Positions 1-11,765 are shown, numbered from the stretch's first letter. The stretch: 64,000 bases of DNA from Didymella arachidicola (GCA_016630955.3 CM049990.2:1984001-2048000); one strand, 5' to 3'. The notes: generated by a model from the letters alone, not told the origin. A program made the numbers and translations.

Positions 1-2035
1 CCCGGGTGGAGAGCACAGTCAGCCAGCCCTGCGCTGGTTAGGCGTGTGGTTTGACCGCAGACTCACCTTCCGACGGCATGTAGCTACGCGCACGGCAAAA
101 GCTGCCAAGGTAGCCTATCACATTCGCAGCCTAGCTAGGACTACCTATGGACCCCCAGCCAGCTCCCTCCGCAAGGCCACTGTTGCCTGTGTGTACCCAT
201 CACTCCTGTATGGAACTGAATGCTGGTACAGAGGCCGCACCCAAAAAGCCACACACACTTTTAAACCAGGCAGGCCACAAGAGGTCAGCGCTTACATTGG
301 GTGGCACATAGCTGCCATAGACAAAACACTAGCCATAGCGGCAAGAGGCATCCTACCAGCGTGGAGAACACCCCTATAGCTGCACTCTTCCGAGACGCCG
401 GACCTACTGCTACCGGCAGCAGTGGCACTCGAGGAAGCCAGACTCAGATTTGCAACCCACCTGCGCACTACAGATGCAGACCCACCCTCTCACTAGGCGC
501 CACAGCAGTACCTATCGTAAACAGGGGCGTAAAAACCGGACAACCCCAGCGAGTCAAGACGAAAGTCCAACAGATGGCATCTCTTCTACCAGAGACCCCC
601 AGGACTACACTCCAGCCCCTCACTACTCGACTGGCTGCCGAACAGACCCGACGCTTAGCCTAGACAAGAAGACTGCAGCTAAGGCTTTTTTAAAGAATGG
701 TGGGCCCAGCTCTCACCACTAGAAGTCACTATCTTCTCAGATGGCTCCTGAACAGTACACAAAGGAAGGAGAAAAGCGGGTACCTACGGCTTTGCAGTGT
801 ATCAGAACGGAAAACAACTGCACACTGGACGCGGGTCACTCAACCCTACCTCGCACGTCTTCGACGCGGAAGTAGTAGGAGCATGGAGAGGCCTCCAGCA
901 TACCGTAAGGCAACCAGAGCTCCGCACCCGCCGAATCTGGCTGTGCATAGACAGCACCTCAGTGGTCTGGTGCCTCAGGGGCGACGCACCTCCTACCTCT
1001 CAATGGGCTTTCCTGGAGTGCCATGGCGCCATGGAGACACACGACGTCTCTATCAAATGGGCCCCTGGACACCTAGACATTGAGGGGAACGAGGCAGCAG
1101 ACAGATTAGCCAACCTAGAAGCCCAGCACCCCTCACCCCCGACTGGAAAAGCCGCTCTGCCTACACTCTCAGGCATCAAGACGATAGCCCCGCAAGACAC
1201 TGCGAACACACACAACAGACCTGGTGGTCTGACAAGAAGACTAAGCTCCTCGAAATGGTACAAGAGCTGGACTTGGACTATGCACCACGCAGCAGTCCAA
1301 GGGAACTAGACCTACCAAGGGCCACGTTAGCCAGGCTCCTCTCCATCCAATCTAGGCATGGGGACTTTGCCTGGTATCACCGAATGTACAATCACAAGGA
1401 TGCAAACCTTAGCTGCTCATGCGGGCGCGACAAGACGCCAGAGCACCTCGGCTCTGCCGCAAGACCCGCGGGAGCTTTAGCAGATGGCCGCTGCGACCAC
1501 TAATACTACCATCCAGCCAGGCTGATGGCCTAGCGTACACTGCAGCACTAGTGAAGGAGCCAGAGGCCTTTGACGCTTTGTCAAACTACACAGTACTTTC
1601 ACCAAGATCTGCCCCCGCTAGCTCCTGCAGCCCTGCAACAGCAGCAAACACCTGCACCTAGTTTCTGCTAGGTCCAGCACAATCGATGCAACACTCTTCA
1701 CCCCTCCACCCCTCCACCCCTCCCACCCCTCCACCCCTTCACCCCCTCCACTCACACGATGTCTCTTTCTCTCTCTCCTACGGCACATATATGCCTCAGA
1801 ATGCAAGAAATTACCCTAATATACATACATCGCTTAGCCTCCCCAACTGGACGGGGAGCTGTAGTTCTGAAATGGTAACAATACCCCGCGCAGGCAGGAA
1901 ATGCTTTCTAAGGTAGTGTATCAGCACTGTAATTCCATAGCTTAGCACGTCGTACATGCCCTTCGGGAGGCGAGATGATGGACTTATTCCACATCAACTA
2001 GACGAAAAATGAATACCAACCAACCAACCAACCAA
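1..2035 (+). mobile_element. 3' half of a dead non-LTR retrotransposon (Tad1-like LINE)
   Basis: Remnant of a LINE running in from the left edge. The first 380 bases encode the region after the reverse transcriptase (motif ACVYPSLLYGTECWY). An RNase H domain follows at about 722-1130 with the motifs IFSDGS, FDAEVVGAW, IDSTS and GHLDIEGNEAADRLA, and a C-terminal cysteine motif (CSCGRDKTPEHL) lies near 1417-1450. The parts lie in different frames. A stop sits directly after the first catalytic Asp motif (about 740-750), so the element is inactive. The 3' end is a short CCAA-type simple repeat at about 2015-2035, as expected for a LINE tail. The reverse transcriptase core is outside the window. 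No flanking target duplication can be checked. Confidence 0.85.
1683..1755. repeat. C-rich microsatellite (CCCTCCA-type)
   Basis: Imperfect tandem run of CACCCCTCC-like units within the 3' untranslated part of the LINE remnant. It is simple-sequence DNA and no gene is implied. Confidence 0.7.
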
Positions 2036-2350
2036 TCCTATCAACGCGCAGGTGGTGTTGGATCGACACGAAGTGCGACTGCGTACCCCACCAGCACCCC
2101 CACCACCAGAGACCACCATGGCAGTCAAAGACTCCAAGCAACGCACCCGAATTTTGGGTCTCAGTCAAAGCTTGTAAGTGACTCCTTTAGACGATCACCA
2201 AGTGCTGCGCAAGAAGGGTTCTCAAAGCTTATTAAAGGGGCTGAAGAGATGTTGCACGAAAACGTACTGATCAAGGCTCGTGTGCGAGAGCTTGAAGAGC
2301 AACTAGCAGCTATAACTAAGAGAAAGTCGCGCAAACGAAGGCGAATCTAA
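2036..2350 (+). pseudogene. Fot1/pogo-type transposase remnant, C-terminal end only
   Basis: About 310 bases that translate, over two frames, into the C-terminal tail of the transposases intact elsewhere in this window. There is a VRLRTP plus proline run, then FGSQSKLV, then a helical stretch ending in RKSRKRRR. A frameshift near 2110-2150 separates the halves. The LINE tail abuts the left side, suggesting that the LINE interrupted or joined this copy. The right side ends exactly where the TA-flanked inverted-repeat unit begins. Catalytic residues are absent from the fragment. Confidence 0.7.
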
Positions 2351-3000
2351 CGTCCCCTGCCCGTAAGCGAGAAACGCCCCTCAACGAGATGGATCCATGG
2401 TTCACGCCCCTCGACCAGCCCCACGCGCATCCAGACACCTGCAATAGGCGTGGTTCTCTTCTTTAGCCTCTTCTCTTCGATTCAGACATAGCAGCAGGAA
2501 AATTACAACAGTTGTGATCGTACCGGCATTTATTTTGCGCGCAGCTTCAAAGGTCATCCTGCCTTTAGACTCTGCTTTATCGCGGCCCTTTACTTTTTTT
2601 TTCAAGCCTGGATCGCTATAACAGTAGGCCTAGCCTAGATACACATTGCTTGAGGTTCTGAAGATCATCAGGGGTTGGTGATGCGGTCTCCGAGGCTATC
2701 TCTGTGTTGACGGTCTCTGCCCTTGGCGCTGTGCGTTTTGGCGGCCGGTCCTAGTGTGATTACGTGGTGGAAAGAAGACCGGCAGGGCTGAGTGTATTGT
2801 ATCTGACGCTATGCCTAACAAGCTCACAGTGTGGCGCTCTTCCAAAACCTGCCATGTGTCCTCCCATTCTCGAGCGACTGAGCGAACGGTACTCGGGATT
2901 CGCAAGGGGATAACTTATACGATTCGCGCAGACCTTGACAGCCTGGCCAGTCAGGCATTGTTGCAGGGTACGTTGTAGTTGTAATCGATTGATCTGCGAC
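2350..3000 (+). repeat. Left inverted-repeat arm of the NLR unit
   Basis: Aligns by eye, in reverse complement, with the right arm over its whole length, with many substitutions and small gaps inside the perfect 41-base tip. Conserved blocks include GGTCTCCGAGGCTATCTC near 2685-2705 and GTATTGTATCTGACGCTAT near 2795-2815. The minus strand reads outward as a short peptide with IASDTI, and the right arm does the same on its plus strand, so the arms may be degraded copies of one older coding segment. Confidence 0.65.
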
Positions 3001-3405
3001 CCTGACTCTAGTTATTGCTCCACTAGCTGTGTCGGGTCGGCCCTCTGCTCCACTGCATCAGACCAACACATGCGAGCGTCGCTGGATTAGCCGCTGTCAG
3101 CCTGGTGGATGGACCCTGGCGCATGCTCTCAACCGCGTCTGCCCCGCCCCAGGCCTGACATCCAGCCTCGCACATCAACAACATGACCAACTCCACCAGA
3201 CGCAGCCTGTGACAACATTGCGATTCCCTATTGTCTGAAAAGCTCGCCAAAGGCCTGGTGGCTTTTCGCATGTCGCCCTCCGCTTGCTGACACACGAATG
3301 CAGTAGAGCGACGGGGCGCCGTACGCTCCTGCTACCAGGCCGCCGCGTCACGTCTCACGACTCTCGCTGCTGTCGCACGCGCCCACCACATGTCTACGCG
3401 AAGCG

Positions 3406-6400
3406 ATGCGGCTTTTATACTACAGAGAAGATGGGGTGCTCAGTGTCACTGCCGACATTGTTGACGTAGACGCGATACCTCCCTACGCGATTCTGTCCCA
3501 CACCTGGGGAACGGACGAGGAAGAAGTGACCTTCGAAGCTCTTAGAAAGAACGCAGGAAAGCATAAGGCTGGCTACAGGAAGATCCAGCTATGTGGAGAG
3601 CAGGCCAAGCGCGACGGGTTGCAGCACTTCTGGGTCGACACCTGCTGCATTAACAAGGCTAACAAGGCTGAGCACTCGCTGGCGATCCGGTCGATGTTTC
3701 GCTGGTATCGCAACGCAGCTAGATGCTATGTCTATCTGTCCGACGTGCCTGGTTTGCCTCTCTCAGCTAGGGAAGAAGCTAACTCGCCGCAGTGGGACTC
3801 GGAGTTTCGAGGAAGCAAGTGGTTCACGCGCGGCTGGACGCTGCAGGAGCTGCTCGCGCCCGGCGTAGTCGAGTTCTTCTCGCGCGACTGGCACAAACTC
3901 GGTGATCGGGCATCGCTAAAGTCTCAGATCCACGAAGTTACGACCATCCCTTCCGATGTGCTGGAAGGAGCTCCGCTCTCTCAGTCCAGCATCGACGAGC
4001 GGTTTCGCTGGAGACAAGATCGGCAAACGAAGCGGCCAGAAGATGGAGTGTATTGTTTGTCCGGCCTCTTTGACGTCGACATGGCGCCTGTCTACGGTGA
4101 AGGTACAGAGGAAGCCTTCAGACGGCTCCATGACAAGGTTCGAAGGCAGCAGGAGGGCGTCCGGCAACGAGAGGAGTGCCTTCGCGACTTACGCCCTACC
4201 GATCCGCGAGACGACAAGAGGCGCATCGAAGACACAAAGGGCGGATTGTTGGACGGTTCGTACCGCTGGGTGATGAGCAACAGCAGCTTCCAGCAATGGC
4301 TTAACGGCACACAGAGCAAGCTGCTTTGGATCAAAGGCGATCCGGGCAAGGGCAAGACAATGCTGCTCTGCGGCATCATCAACGAGCTGCAGAGGGCTGT
4401 TGCTAGGACCGCGTCTGTGTCTTACTTCTTCTGTCAAGCCACCGACTCGCGCATCAATAGCGCCACAGCCGTGCTGCGCGGACTGCTGTACTTGCTTGTC
4501 AGTCAGCAGCCGGCGCTCACCGCGCACGTTCGCAAGCGATACGACCAAGCGGGCAAAGCCGTGTTTGAAGATGCAAACGCATGGGTTGTCTTGACAGAGA
4601 TCTTTGCAGACGTGCTACAGGACCCGAGCTTAGGCACCACTTACATAGTCGTTGACGCGCTGGATGAGTGTATGACTGACCTGCCAAGGCTGCTCCACTT
4701 CATCGCACAGCAGTCGTCTGCCTCTTCTCGCGTCAAGTGGATTGTGTCAAGTCGCAACTGGCCGGACATTGAAGCACAGCTCGGACAGGCAGGGCATAAG
4801 GTGAGGCTGAGCCTGGAGCTAAACGCAGCGTCTGTCTCAGCGGCGGTGAGCGTCTTCATCCAGCACAAGGTCAACCAGCTAGCGCAACACAAGGGGTACG
4901 GCAAGCAGACTCGAGATGCGGTGTTCGAACATTTGACGTCGAATGCCAACGATACCTTCCTGTGGGTAGCGTTGGTGTGTCAAGAGCTCGAGAAGACAGC
5001 CAAACGGAACGTCTTGAAGAAGCTGATCTCTTTCCCGCCAGGCCTAGACGCTTTGTACGAGCGGATGATGCAGCAGATCGGCGGGTCAGATGATGCTGAG
5101 CTGTGCAAGCAGGTCTTAGCTTCTATCGCGCTTGTGTATCGACCTATTACGCTGGCGGAGCTGGTGGTCCTTACTGAGTCGCTGGAAGGTGTTGCCGACG
5201 AAGCAGAGCTGCAGGAGGTCATCGGTCTCTGTGGATCGTTTCTCACCTTGCGAGAAGACACGGTCTACTTCGTTCACCAGTCCGCACAAGACTTCTTGAT
5301 GGTGAAAGCATCTGACGATGTCTTCCCAGATGGCGTCGAAGCCGTTCATCGTGCTGCCTTCTCGAGGTCGCTTGAGGCTTTGGCGAAGACTTTGCACAGA
5401 GACATGTACCATCTGAGAGCGCCAGGGATTCATATTGACAACGTTAAACCGCCCAGCTCAAACTCACTGGCAGCATCGCGCTATGCGTGCGTCTACTGGA
5501 TTGATCATCTGTGCGATTCGAAACTTGAATCTAGGGCAAACGAGGCCGAAGATGTGCAAGCTGTGGGTGCTGTTGGTGCGTTTGTAGAGAAGAAGTATTT
5601 GTACTGGCTAGAAGGGCTCAGTCTCTGCAAGAGCATGGCAAAGGGTGTGGTCTCAATGGCAAGGCTGTGCTCGCTGGTTCAGGTATGGCTTGCACAGACG
5701 CCTTGTCTATCTTCCACTGTTGGTGTAGATGCTTACACAGTCAGGAGATGCATGGTGGGGACGAGCTTACTACGCTTCTTGAAGATGCCCGCCGCTTCAT
5801 CATGTACCACAAAGGGGCAATCGAAAGCTACCCACTTCAGCTATATGCATCCGCACTGTTGTTCAGTCCAACAGAGAGCGTGATCAGGAAACTGTTTCAA
5901 CACGAAGAGCCGGAAGCGATTACTGTTCACCCAGCGATGAGCAGCGACTGGAGTGCGTGCATGCAGACGCTCGAGGGGCACAGCAGTGCAGTCACTTTCG
6001 TGGCCTTTTCGCACGATTCGACCAAGCTAGCATCAGCATCGTACGACAGCACTGTCAAGCTGTGGGATGCAAGTAGTGGCGCGTGCCTGCAGACGTACAC
6101 AGGCCATAGCAGTGCTGTAACGTCTGTAGCCTTCTCGCACGACTCGACTAAGCTGGCGTCGGCGTCACATGACAACACGGTCAAGCTATGGGATGTGAGC
6201 AGCGACAAGTGTCTGCAGACGTACACGGGCCACAGCGATCGTGTCAGCTCTGTAGCCTTCTCGCACGACTCGACAAAGCTGGCGTCAGCGTCAGACGACA
6301 AGACTGTCAAGCTGTGGGATGCGAGCAGCGACAAGTGTCTGCAGACGTACACGGGCCACAGCGATCATGTCAGCTCTGTAGCCTTCTCGCACGACTCGAC

Positions 6401-7031
6401 TAAGCTGGCGTCGGCGTCATGGGACAGGACCGTCAAGCTATGGGATGCAAGCAGCGACAAGTGTCTGCAGACGTACACGGGCCACAGCGATCGTGTCAGC
6501 TCTGTAGCCTTCTCGCACGACTCGACAAAGCTGGCGTCGGCGTCATGGGACAGGACCGTCAAGCTATGGGATGCGAGCAGCGACAAGCGTGTGCAGACGT
6601 ACACAGGTCACAGCAGTTATGTCACGTCTGTAGCCTTCTCGCACGACTCGACTAAGCTAGCGTCGGCGTCAGGCGACAAGACCGTCAAGCTGTGGGACGC
6701 GAGCAGCGGCGCGTGTCTACAAACCCTCAGCATTGGACAGACTCTTTACAATTTGTCTTTTGGCTCTACGGGCTCTTGCCTCTTCACTGAGGTAGGCGTC
6801 ATCGTCATCAACACGCCACAGATATCAGACCAAGCAACAGTTCCTGAAGTTAAGACCCCTCAGTATCTGAGCACAAGCCTCAGCTCAGACAACATGTGGA
6901 TTAAGCACGGAGACAAGAACATGCTCTGGATACCATCAGAGTATCGGCCATCGTGCTCGTCTGTGCGCGGCACCACAGTGGCCATGGGCGTTGGAAGTGG
7001 TAGGGTATGGACCTGCACTATCGACGTGTAG
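3406..7031 (+). CDS. HET-NACHT-WD40 NLR protein (heterokaryon incompatibility, het-E/het-D type)
   Basis: Intact gene of 1,187 aa. Exons are 3406-5682 and 5745-7031; the 62-base intron is phase 0 with GCTTAC before the acceptor, and its removal joins the NACHT tail to the WD40 part in frame. An N-terminal HET domain starts near residue 25 (YAILSHTWG, FWVDTCCIN, GWTLQELLAP). A NACHT NTPase follows, with Walker A GDPGKGKT at residues 311-318 and Walker B VVDALDEC at about 415-422. The C-terminus has six WD40 repeats. In Podospora such proteins are allorecognition receptors: the WD40 part senses a partner allele, NACHT oligomerises and HET triggers cell death. That role is inferred from family. 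The gene lies alone inside a TA-flanked inverted-repeat unit and shows no premature stop. Confidence 0.93.
5958..6713 (+). repeat. Six near-identical 126-bp WD40 repeats
   Basis: Exactly six 42-codon units (6 x 126 bases). The framework (SVAFSHDSTKLASAS..D.TVKLWD) is almost invariant. Differences concentrate at the residues after GHS (SAV, SAV, DRV, DHV, DRV, SYV) and around the position before D in SASxDxT (Y/S, H/N, D/K, W/R, W/R, G/K). Units 4 and 5 are nearly identical at DNA level. This is the pattern of concerted repeat exchange with diversification of the ligand-facing surface known for the het-D/E family. Confidence 0.93.
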
Positions 7032-7159
7032 CAAAGCCGTTGATCTTGCAAACATTCATCTCTGCCTATCCAACAACACAAGTTAGGGGATAGTTTTCTT
7101 TTGTTGGGCATCTCATCTAGCTACATGGGAACGACCGCAGGTATACAGGGTGCGAAAAG

Positions 7160-7861
7160 CTGCATTGAGAATCTGACAAATTGCAGAGTAACTTTGTAGT
7201 GTCGCGCCTGGCACGTACAATCGACTGTTCAGCCCTTCATTGAATTCCTGACCCGGACAGCAGGGCGCGGCTGTGCTTGATGTCTTAACAAGACTGTCGC
7301 TTACCAGTTTAGCGTCTTCTGTCAGGCTGTGCAAAGGAAACCATGTGGCTGGTGCAGTGAAGCTTCTAGAAAGACGCCACCTTGTAGTTCTTTTGAGTAT
7401 AGCGTCAGATACAATACCGTTAGCTTCGCTGAGCTTGTCGCTACTGCATAAGCACACTGCAGCCGACTGCCAAAACGCACAGTGCCAAGGGTAGTTACTG
7501 TCGACACGGAGATAGCCTCGGAGACCACATCTTCAACGCCTGATCATCTTTGCAACCTAGGGCGATGTACACCCAAGTTCGACCTACTCTCATAACCTTT
7601 CAGATCTGAAAAAGGAGTAAAGGGCGACGGCAGAGCAGAGTTTGAAAGCAGGATGGTCATCGAAGCTGCGCGCGAAACGAACGCCGGTACGCCCACAACG
7701 GTGGTGTTTTTCCCGCTGCCATAGAGTACTCGAAAGAAAATAGGCCAAAAAAGAGGATTACGTCTCTTGCAGGTGTCTCGATGTGCGTGGGGATTATTGA
7801 AGTGCGCGAAGGGTAGATCTATCTCGTTGAGGGGCGTTTCTCGCTTACGGGCAGGGGACGT
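7160..7861 (-). repeat. Right inverted-repeat arm of the NLR unit
   Basis: Counterpart of the left arm, ending in the identical 41-base tip (7821-7861) followed by TA. It begins about 130 bases downstream of the NLR stop codon, so the gene's 3' untranslated region may run into it. The stretch contains only short fragmentary reading frames. Confidence 0.65.
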
Positions 7862-7863
7862 TA

Positions 7864-8400
7864 CTCACGTTCGTCACGAGATGGAATTGCGCTATCACCA
7901 AATGGTAATCTTTGTCCTCGGACTGAAGGGACAGAGTGCGATAATCCGTAAATCTGTGTGATAAGCAGTGCTAGGGAAGGCGACTATGGAAGCTGGAGGA
8001 TCACCCAACCATACCGTTGTAATGGTGATCAGATTATCAACTCGAAGCTTTCACCGCGGCCAAAAGAGCCCCGGAGACGGACAGCATCGTCTGATGATGC
8101 TGACGATGAAGCGTCTTTGTCAGTACAGCCCAAGGGTTGGCATCTTGGACTTTTGAGCAAGAAGGTAGTGACAGTCAGCATCATCACAATCTTCGTTGAT
8201 CCCGGGACTTTGTAAGAACAGTTGTAAGAACTCTTTCATGGTGTAAGCCTCCGCGCTGGCATGCCAGGTACGAGCCGCGCTAGCCGTCTTGGGTGGCCGC
8301 GGGCCATCAGACCTGGCTGAAGCTATCGCATCCTTTTATCTTGTCACGCATTTGGACGCACTCGACTCTCGTATCTCCATAGTCTCCATAACTTAGCCTC
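7864..8400. other. Intergenic stretch without a recognisable gene
   Basis: Outside the right TA of the NLR unit. Short overlapping frames at 7958-8215 have no recognisable motif. I could not find the continuation of the transposase remnant that lies outside the left end. Confidence 0.4.
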
Positions 8401-8410
8401 CATAGCCAAA

Positions 8411-9127
8411 ATGCCATCCCACACCACCACCGTCCCGCTCAAGCCCGCGCCGGTGCCGACGCGCCCCCCGAGGCGAGGCAGCTCGCCAAGGCGCTCGCCT
8501 CATTCAGTCCCCTGCGGTCGCCGCCTCAGCTGCGCGACTTCAGCATGGGTTCGACATTCCTCACACGTATTCACAACATGACATTAGAAACTGTAATGCT
8601 GATATAGACTCTCTAATAGAGAGCAAGACGCCGCCCGAGAAGAAGGAGACCAGCCGCCCTTCGCGCAACATCGAGCACATCGAGCACCTCTTCGCGCGCC
8701 TCGAGCTTCTGCCCACCAGCAGCCCGCTGCCCGCTCCACCACAAATTCGGGACGAGGAGGAGCTGGATGCTGCGGTTGAGGATACTAATCCTGGCCCTTC
8801 CCTGTGCCACTCTTGGTGCCCCCATCAGCCATCCTCCACCAGTGCATTGGTGACCAGAATACTTGTTACGATCATGCGGATGTTGACAATGAATTAGAGC
8901 TGCGCAAGAAGGAGGCCGCCGCTGCCGCTCCCGCCGAGAAGAAGAAGAAAAAGGAGAAGGAGAAGAAGCAGAAGGAGGCTGCCGCGCGCCATCTTCGTCC
9001 TGCTCTGTCCTCGAGATCAGGCAATGTCCCGGGCGTCAGGAAGCACGTGCTGCGTGTGCAGACCAAGGCGCGCAGCTTTGTACATCTCACAGATACTAAT
9101 GGTGATGTCTTTCACAGGGAGCGGTGA
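8411..9127 (+). pseudogene. Unrecognised, probably broken low-complexity gene
   Basis: An ATG at 8411 opens a Pro/Thr-rich start. The more protein-like continuation (ARQLAKALASF, then SPPQLRDFSM) is in another frame. After a possible intron, codons from about 8610 read TPPEKKETSRPSRN and ARLELLPTSSPL. A further frame from 8804 carries a lysine/alanine-rich coiled stretch (residues 38-65) and ends at 9127. No single splice set joins all parts cleanly, so I treat it as a decayed gene. I do not recognise the family. Confidence 0.3.
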
Positions 9128-9465
9128 TTCTTCTAAGGTGTTCATTACTTACACGAAGGAGAAAAAAGGCTACGTTGCTGCGTGGCCTGGCAGTTGCTTG
9201 GCGGCGGAGACCCACCGATAGGTACCGGTGGGTACCGGTAAGCAGCCGGCACATCTGGTCCGTGCTCGACTATTTATTTATTGAGTCCTACTCGGTTTCA
9301 GCCGCGTACTGCGCAGCTATGCCCGGATCGTGCTCGACTATGTTTCCCATGTTTACCCCATCTAACCAGTGCCTTTTTAGGGAACGGCCGCAACTACACC
9401 CATCTTTACCATGGTCTTGATCATTGCCTCTCACAGCTGAAAAGGACATTCACAAACTGATTTTC

Positions 9466-11765
9466 ATGGCGTCAGTATCACCCGATTACAAACAGCTGTA
9501 CCTCGAAGAACAGCGCAGGCGAGAAGCTGCGGAGGCGGCCGAGAAGCACGAACGACGCAAGCGCGAGGAAGCTGAAGATAGGCGTGAAGAAGCTGAGCAG
9601 AGGACGCGCAAGACAACGCTGCCCGAGTTCCTTGATGCATGCCACAGCCAGCTGCACACACGCTTGATCGTCCAGACGGATGCATCGCTATCGACATAAG
9701 GCGATCCTGCGAACGCGAGCAACAAACTCCGACCCGAACGGCTCCGCGTGTGGGACGATTTTCCTGCGCGTCAAGAAGCGATATGGGAGGTTATTATGGA
9801 GTCGGATTTCGCCCTCGAGCGGCACTTCACATCGGTGCACACGTTGAGCGAGTCTGGAGAGGCTGTCCAGCAGCGAACGATGAGCTCTGAGCTGGACCTG
9901 CAATTTTTCCAGCGGTCGGCCGTCGAACAGCCGGTGTCGCAGATTATCAAGCAGATGTACAACAACCGAGCGCTGCATCGCAAGTTCGGCCTGCGCGGGT
10001 CGGTCAACTTCGAGAACCATGCCAACACGCTGAGTTCGGAACAAGAGGTGGAAGAAGGCATGCAGAACTTGTCGCTGTTTGGTGGCGGCCGACGACGGTC
10101 ACCACGCCTCCAGGCAAAGACCAACGCGTTGGCTTCGGCAGAGCTCTCGACAGCTGCCCGTAACAGCACATCGCGATCGTCTCGCCCTCGGGCCGACCAA
10201 TTCTGCGTCTACAACACGGGCGAACATGGCCGTACAGCCGCGTTTGTCGTCGAGTACAAGGCCCCATACAAGATTCCGCTTGGCTACATCTATGCAGGGC
10301 TGGACGACATGGATCTGGACGATGTCCTTGAATACCGCGAGGTTGACAGTCCGCGGGACCGCTTCCGCCGCTTGATGGCTGCAATCATCACTCAAGCGTT
10401 CTCATACATGGTTCAGGTTGGCGTGGAGTATGGGTGCGTGTGTACGGGCGAAGCGAACATCTTCCTACGCGCTCCCTACAATGCCACGACTGTATACTAC
10501 TTCTTGTCCGTGCCCAAGGGCGACGTTGGCGATGGCACCGGGTGGGCGCTAGACGCAGATGGTCCGAATCAACTTCACCTGACTGCCGTTGGGCAGATGC
10601 TGGCTTTTACGCTGCAGGCTCTGAGTACGCCGCCTCGGAGCCAGAAGTGGCGAGAAGAGGCTGCGATCAGGCTGAAGAGTTGGAGAGTCGTGTACAATGT
10701 GCTGCTGGATGACATCCCGGCACATGACGCACCGTCTTCAGAGTATCGGCCACCTCAGGACTTGAGGTTCCTTCGCGCATCACCTGTCCGACTTCGACAG
10801 AGACGGTCACGCATGCCTTCGCCTGATTGCTCGCAGCCGCAGGGTCGGCACAGCGCCAGCGATGGAGAATCTGATCCAGATACGCCAAGTCGACAGCCGC
10901 TGTCGCCACTGCAGTCATCTCGCACACAGTCCCTCGCGAGCCGCTCTTCGTCTGATCGACAGTCACATCACACGGGGCGCAGTGGACAGTATTGCACCCA
11001 CGATTGCTTGCTTGGGTTGGGAAAGGGCGGTCGGCTTGACCTGTCGTGTCCAAACGCGAAGCAACATGGCACGAATCGTCATCGGATCAGCTTGACGTTG
11101 TTCCTCAAGCGCATCCGCCAGCAGCTTTCCCAAGACTTAGACCGGAACTGTAAGCCCATAGGACTCCACGGAGCATGTGGCGTCCCCTTTCGCGTGAGCC
11201 TAGAGTCTCACGGATACACGGTTGTTGCCAAAGCATGTCCGATCGACTTTGTGAGCCGTCTCAGATGGAGGCTGCCGTCTACGATATCCTCCGTTCTGTG
11301 CAGGGTACGCATGTGCCAATTCATCTAGGTAACGTCGGCCTTGAGGTACCATACTACTACGAGGGCATCGTTAAGCTCATGCACATGATGTTCCTCAGCT
11401 ATGGAGGCAAGCGTATGGACAGGCATTTGGCTTCAGCTGACAAAACCTTCGCGTCGCGACAGATCGATATTTCTGTTGAAGCTATCCGTACACTCGGAGT
11501 GCTGCACAGAGATCTCGCACCGCGGAATATGCTGTGGGACGATCGGGCACGCCGAGTTATGGTGATTGACTTCGAACGAGCAGAATTAGAGGGGCCGCAA
11601 CTGGCAGCAGGTATAATCTCGCCAAAACAGCAAAGGGCTTGGGAGGTGGCGCACGAGCTTCTACGGTCGAACAGGCATTCTCCTGTCAGCACAGTGCAGC
11701 ACATCCTAGACATCGCGGAAGAGGAACAAAATATAGCAGAGATGGATGAAGCTGACATCATGTGA
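9466..11765 (+). pseudogene. FunK1-type fungal protein kinase, broken by one stop and one frameshift
   Basis: Resembles the large FunK1-like kinases expanded in Pleosporales. The N-terminus is a charged coiled coil (EEQRRREAAEAAEKHERR) followed by TTLPEFLDACH. Next come conserved stretches such as RVWDDFPARQEAIWE, DQFCVYNTGEHG, VEYKAPYKIPLGYIY and ITQAFSYMVQ. The kinase tail has HRDLAPRNMLWD (catalytic loop) and VIDFERAE (DFE instead of DFG). Two lesions are visible: an in-frame TAA at 9697-9699, with the same frame resuming at once, and a one-base loss near 11,265-11,270 that separates FVSRLR from MEAAVYDILRS. The rest is well preserved, so decay is recent or the breaks are sequencing errors. 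No function should be assumed. Confidence 0.75.

Larger units (their letters stand above)
2350..7861. mobile_element. TA-flanked inverted-repeat unit enclosing an NLR gene
   Basis: A 5,512-base unit bounded by ACGTCCCC at the left and GGGGACGT at the right, with the dinucleotide TA directly outside both ends (2348-2349 and 7862-7863). The outermost 41 bases (2350-2390 and 7821-7861) are identical in inverted orientation. Inside them the inverted similarity continues for roughly 600-650 bases at visibly lower identity. Every Fot1-type element in this window also starts TA-ACG, so these ends look like Tc1/mariner-superfamily termini. The unit holds no transposase; its only gene is the HET-NACHT-WD40 gene. 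That the unit moved, or can move, is inference. Two independent solo copies flanking the gene are an alternative. Confidence 0.6.

Noticed and set aside
5683..5744. Frameshift mutation in the HET-NACHT-WD40 gene
   Set aside because: A 62-base GT-AG intron with a branch-like GCTTAC site fits exactly and restores the family sequence, so the gene is intact.
5927..6655. Antisense and shifted frames of up to 141 codons in the WD40 block
   Set aside because: Periodic shadows of the 126-base repeats; the sense frame gives perfect WD40 units.
2348..7863. A complete autonomous transposon carrying its own transposase plus the NLR
   Set aside because: No transposase frame lies between the inverted repeats. 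The Fot1-type remnant at 2,036-2,350 is outside the left TA.
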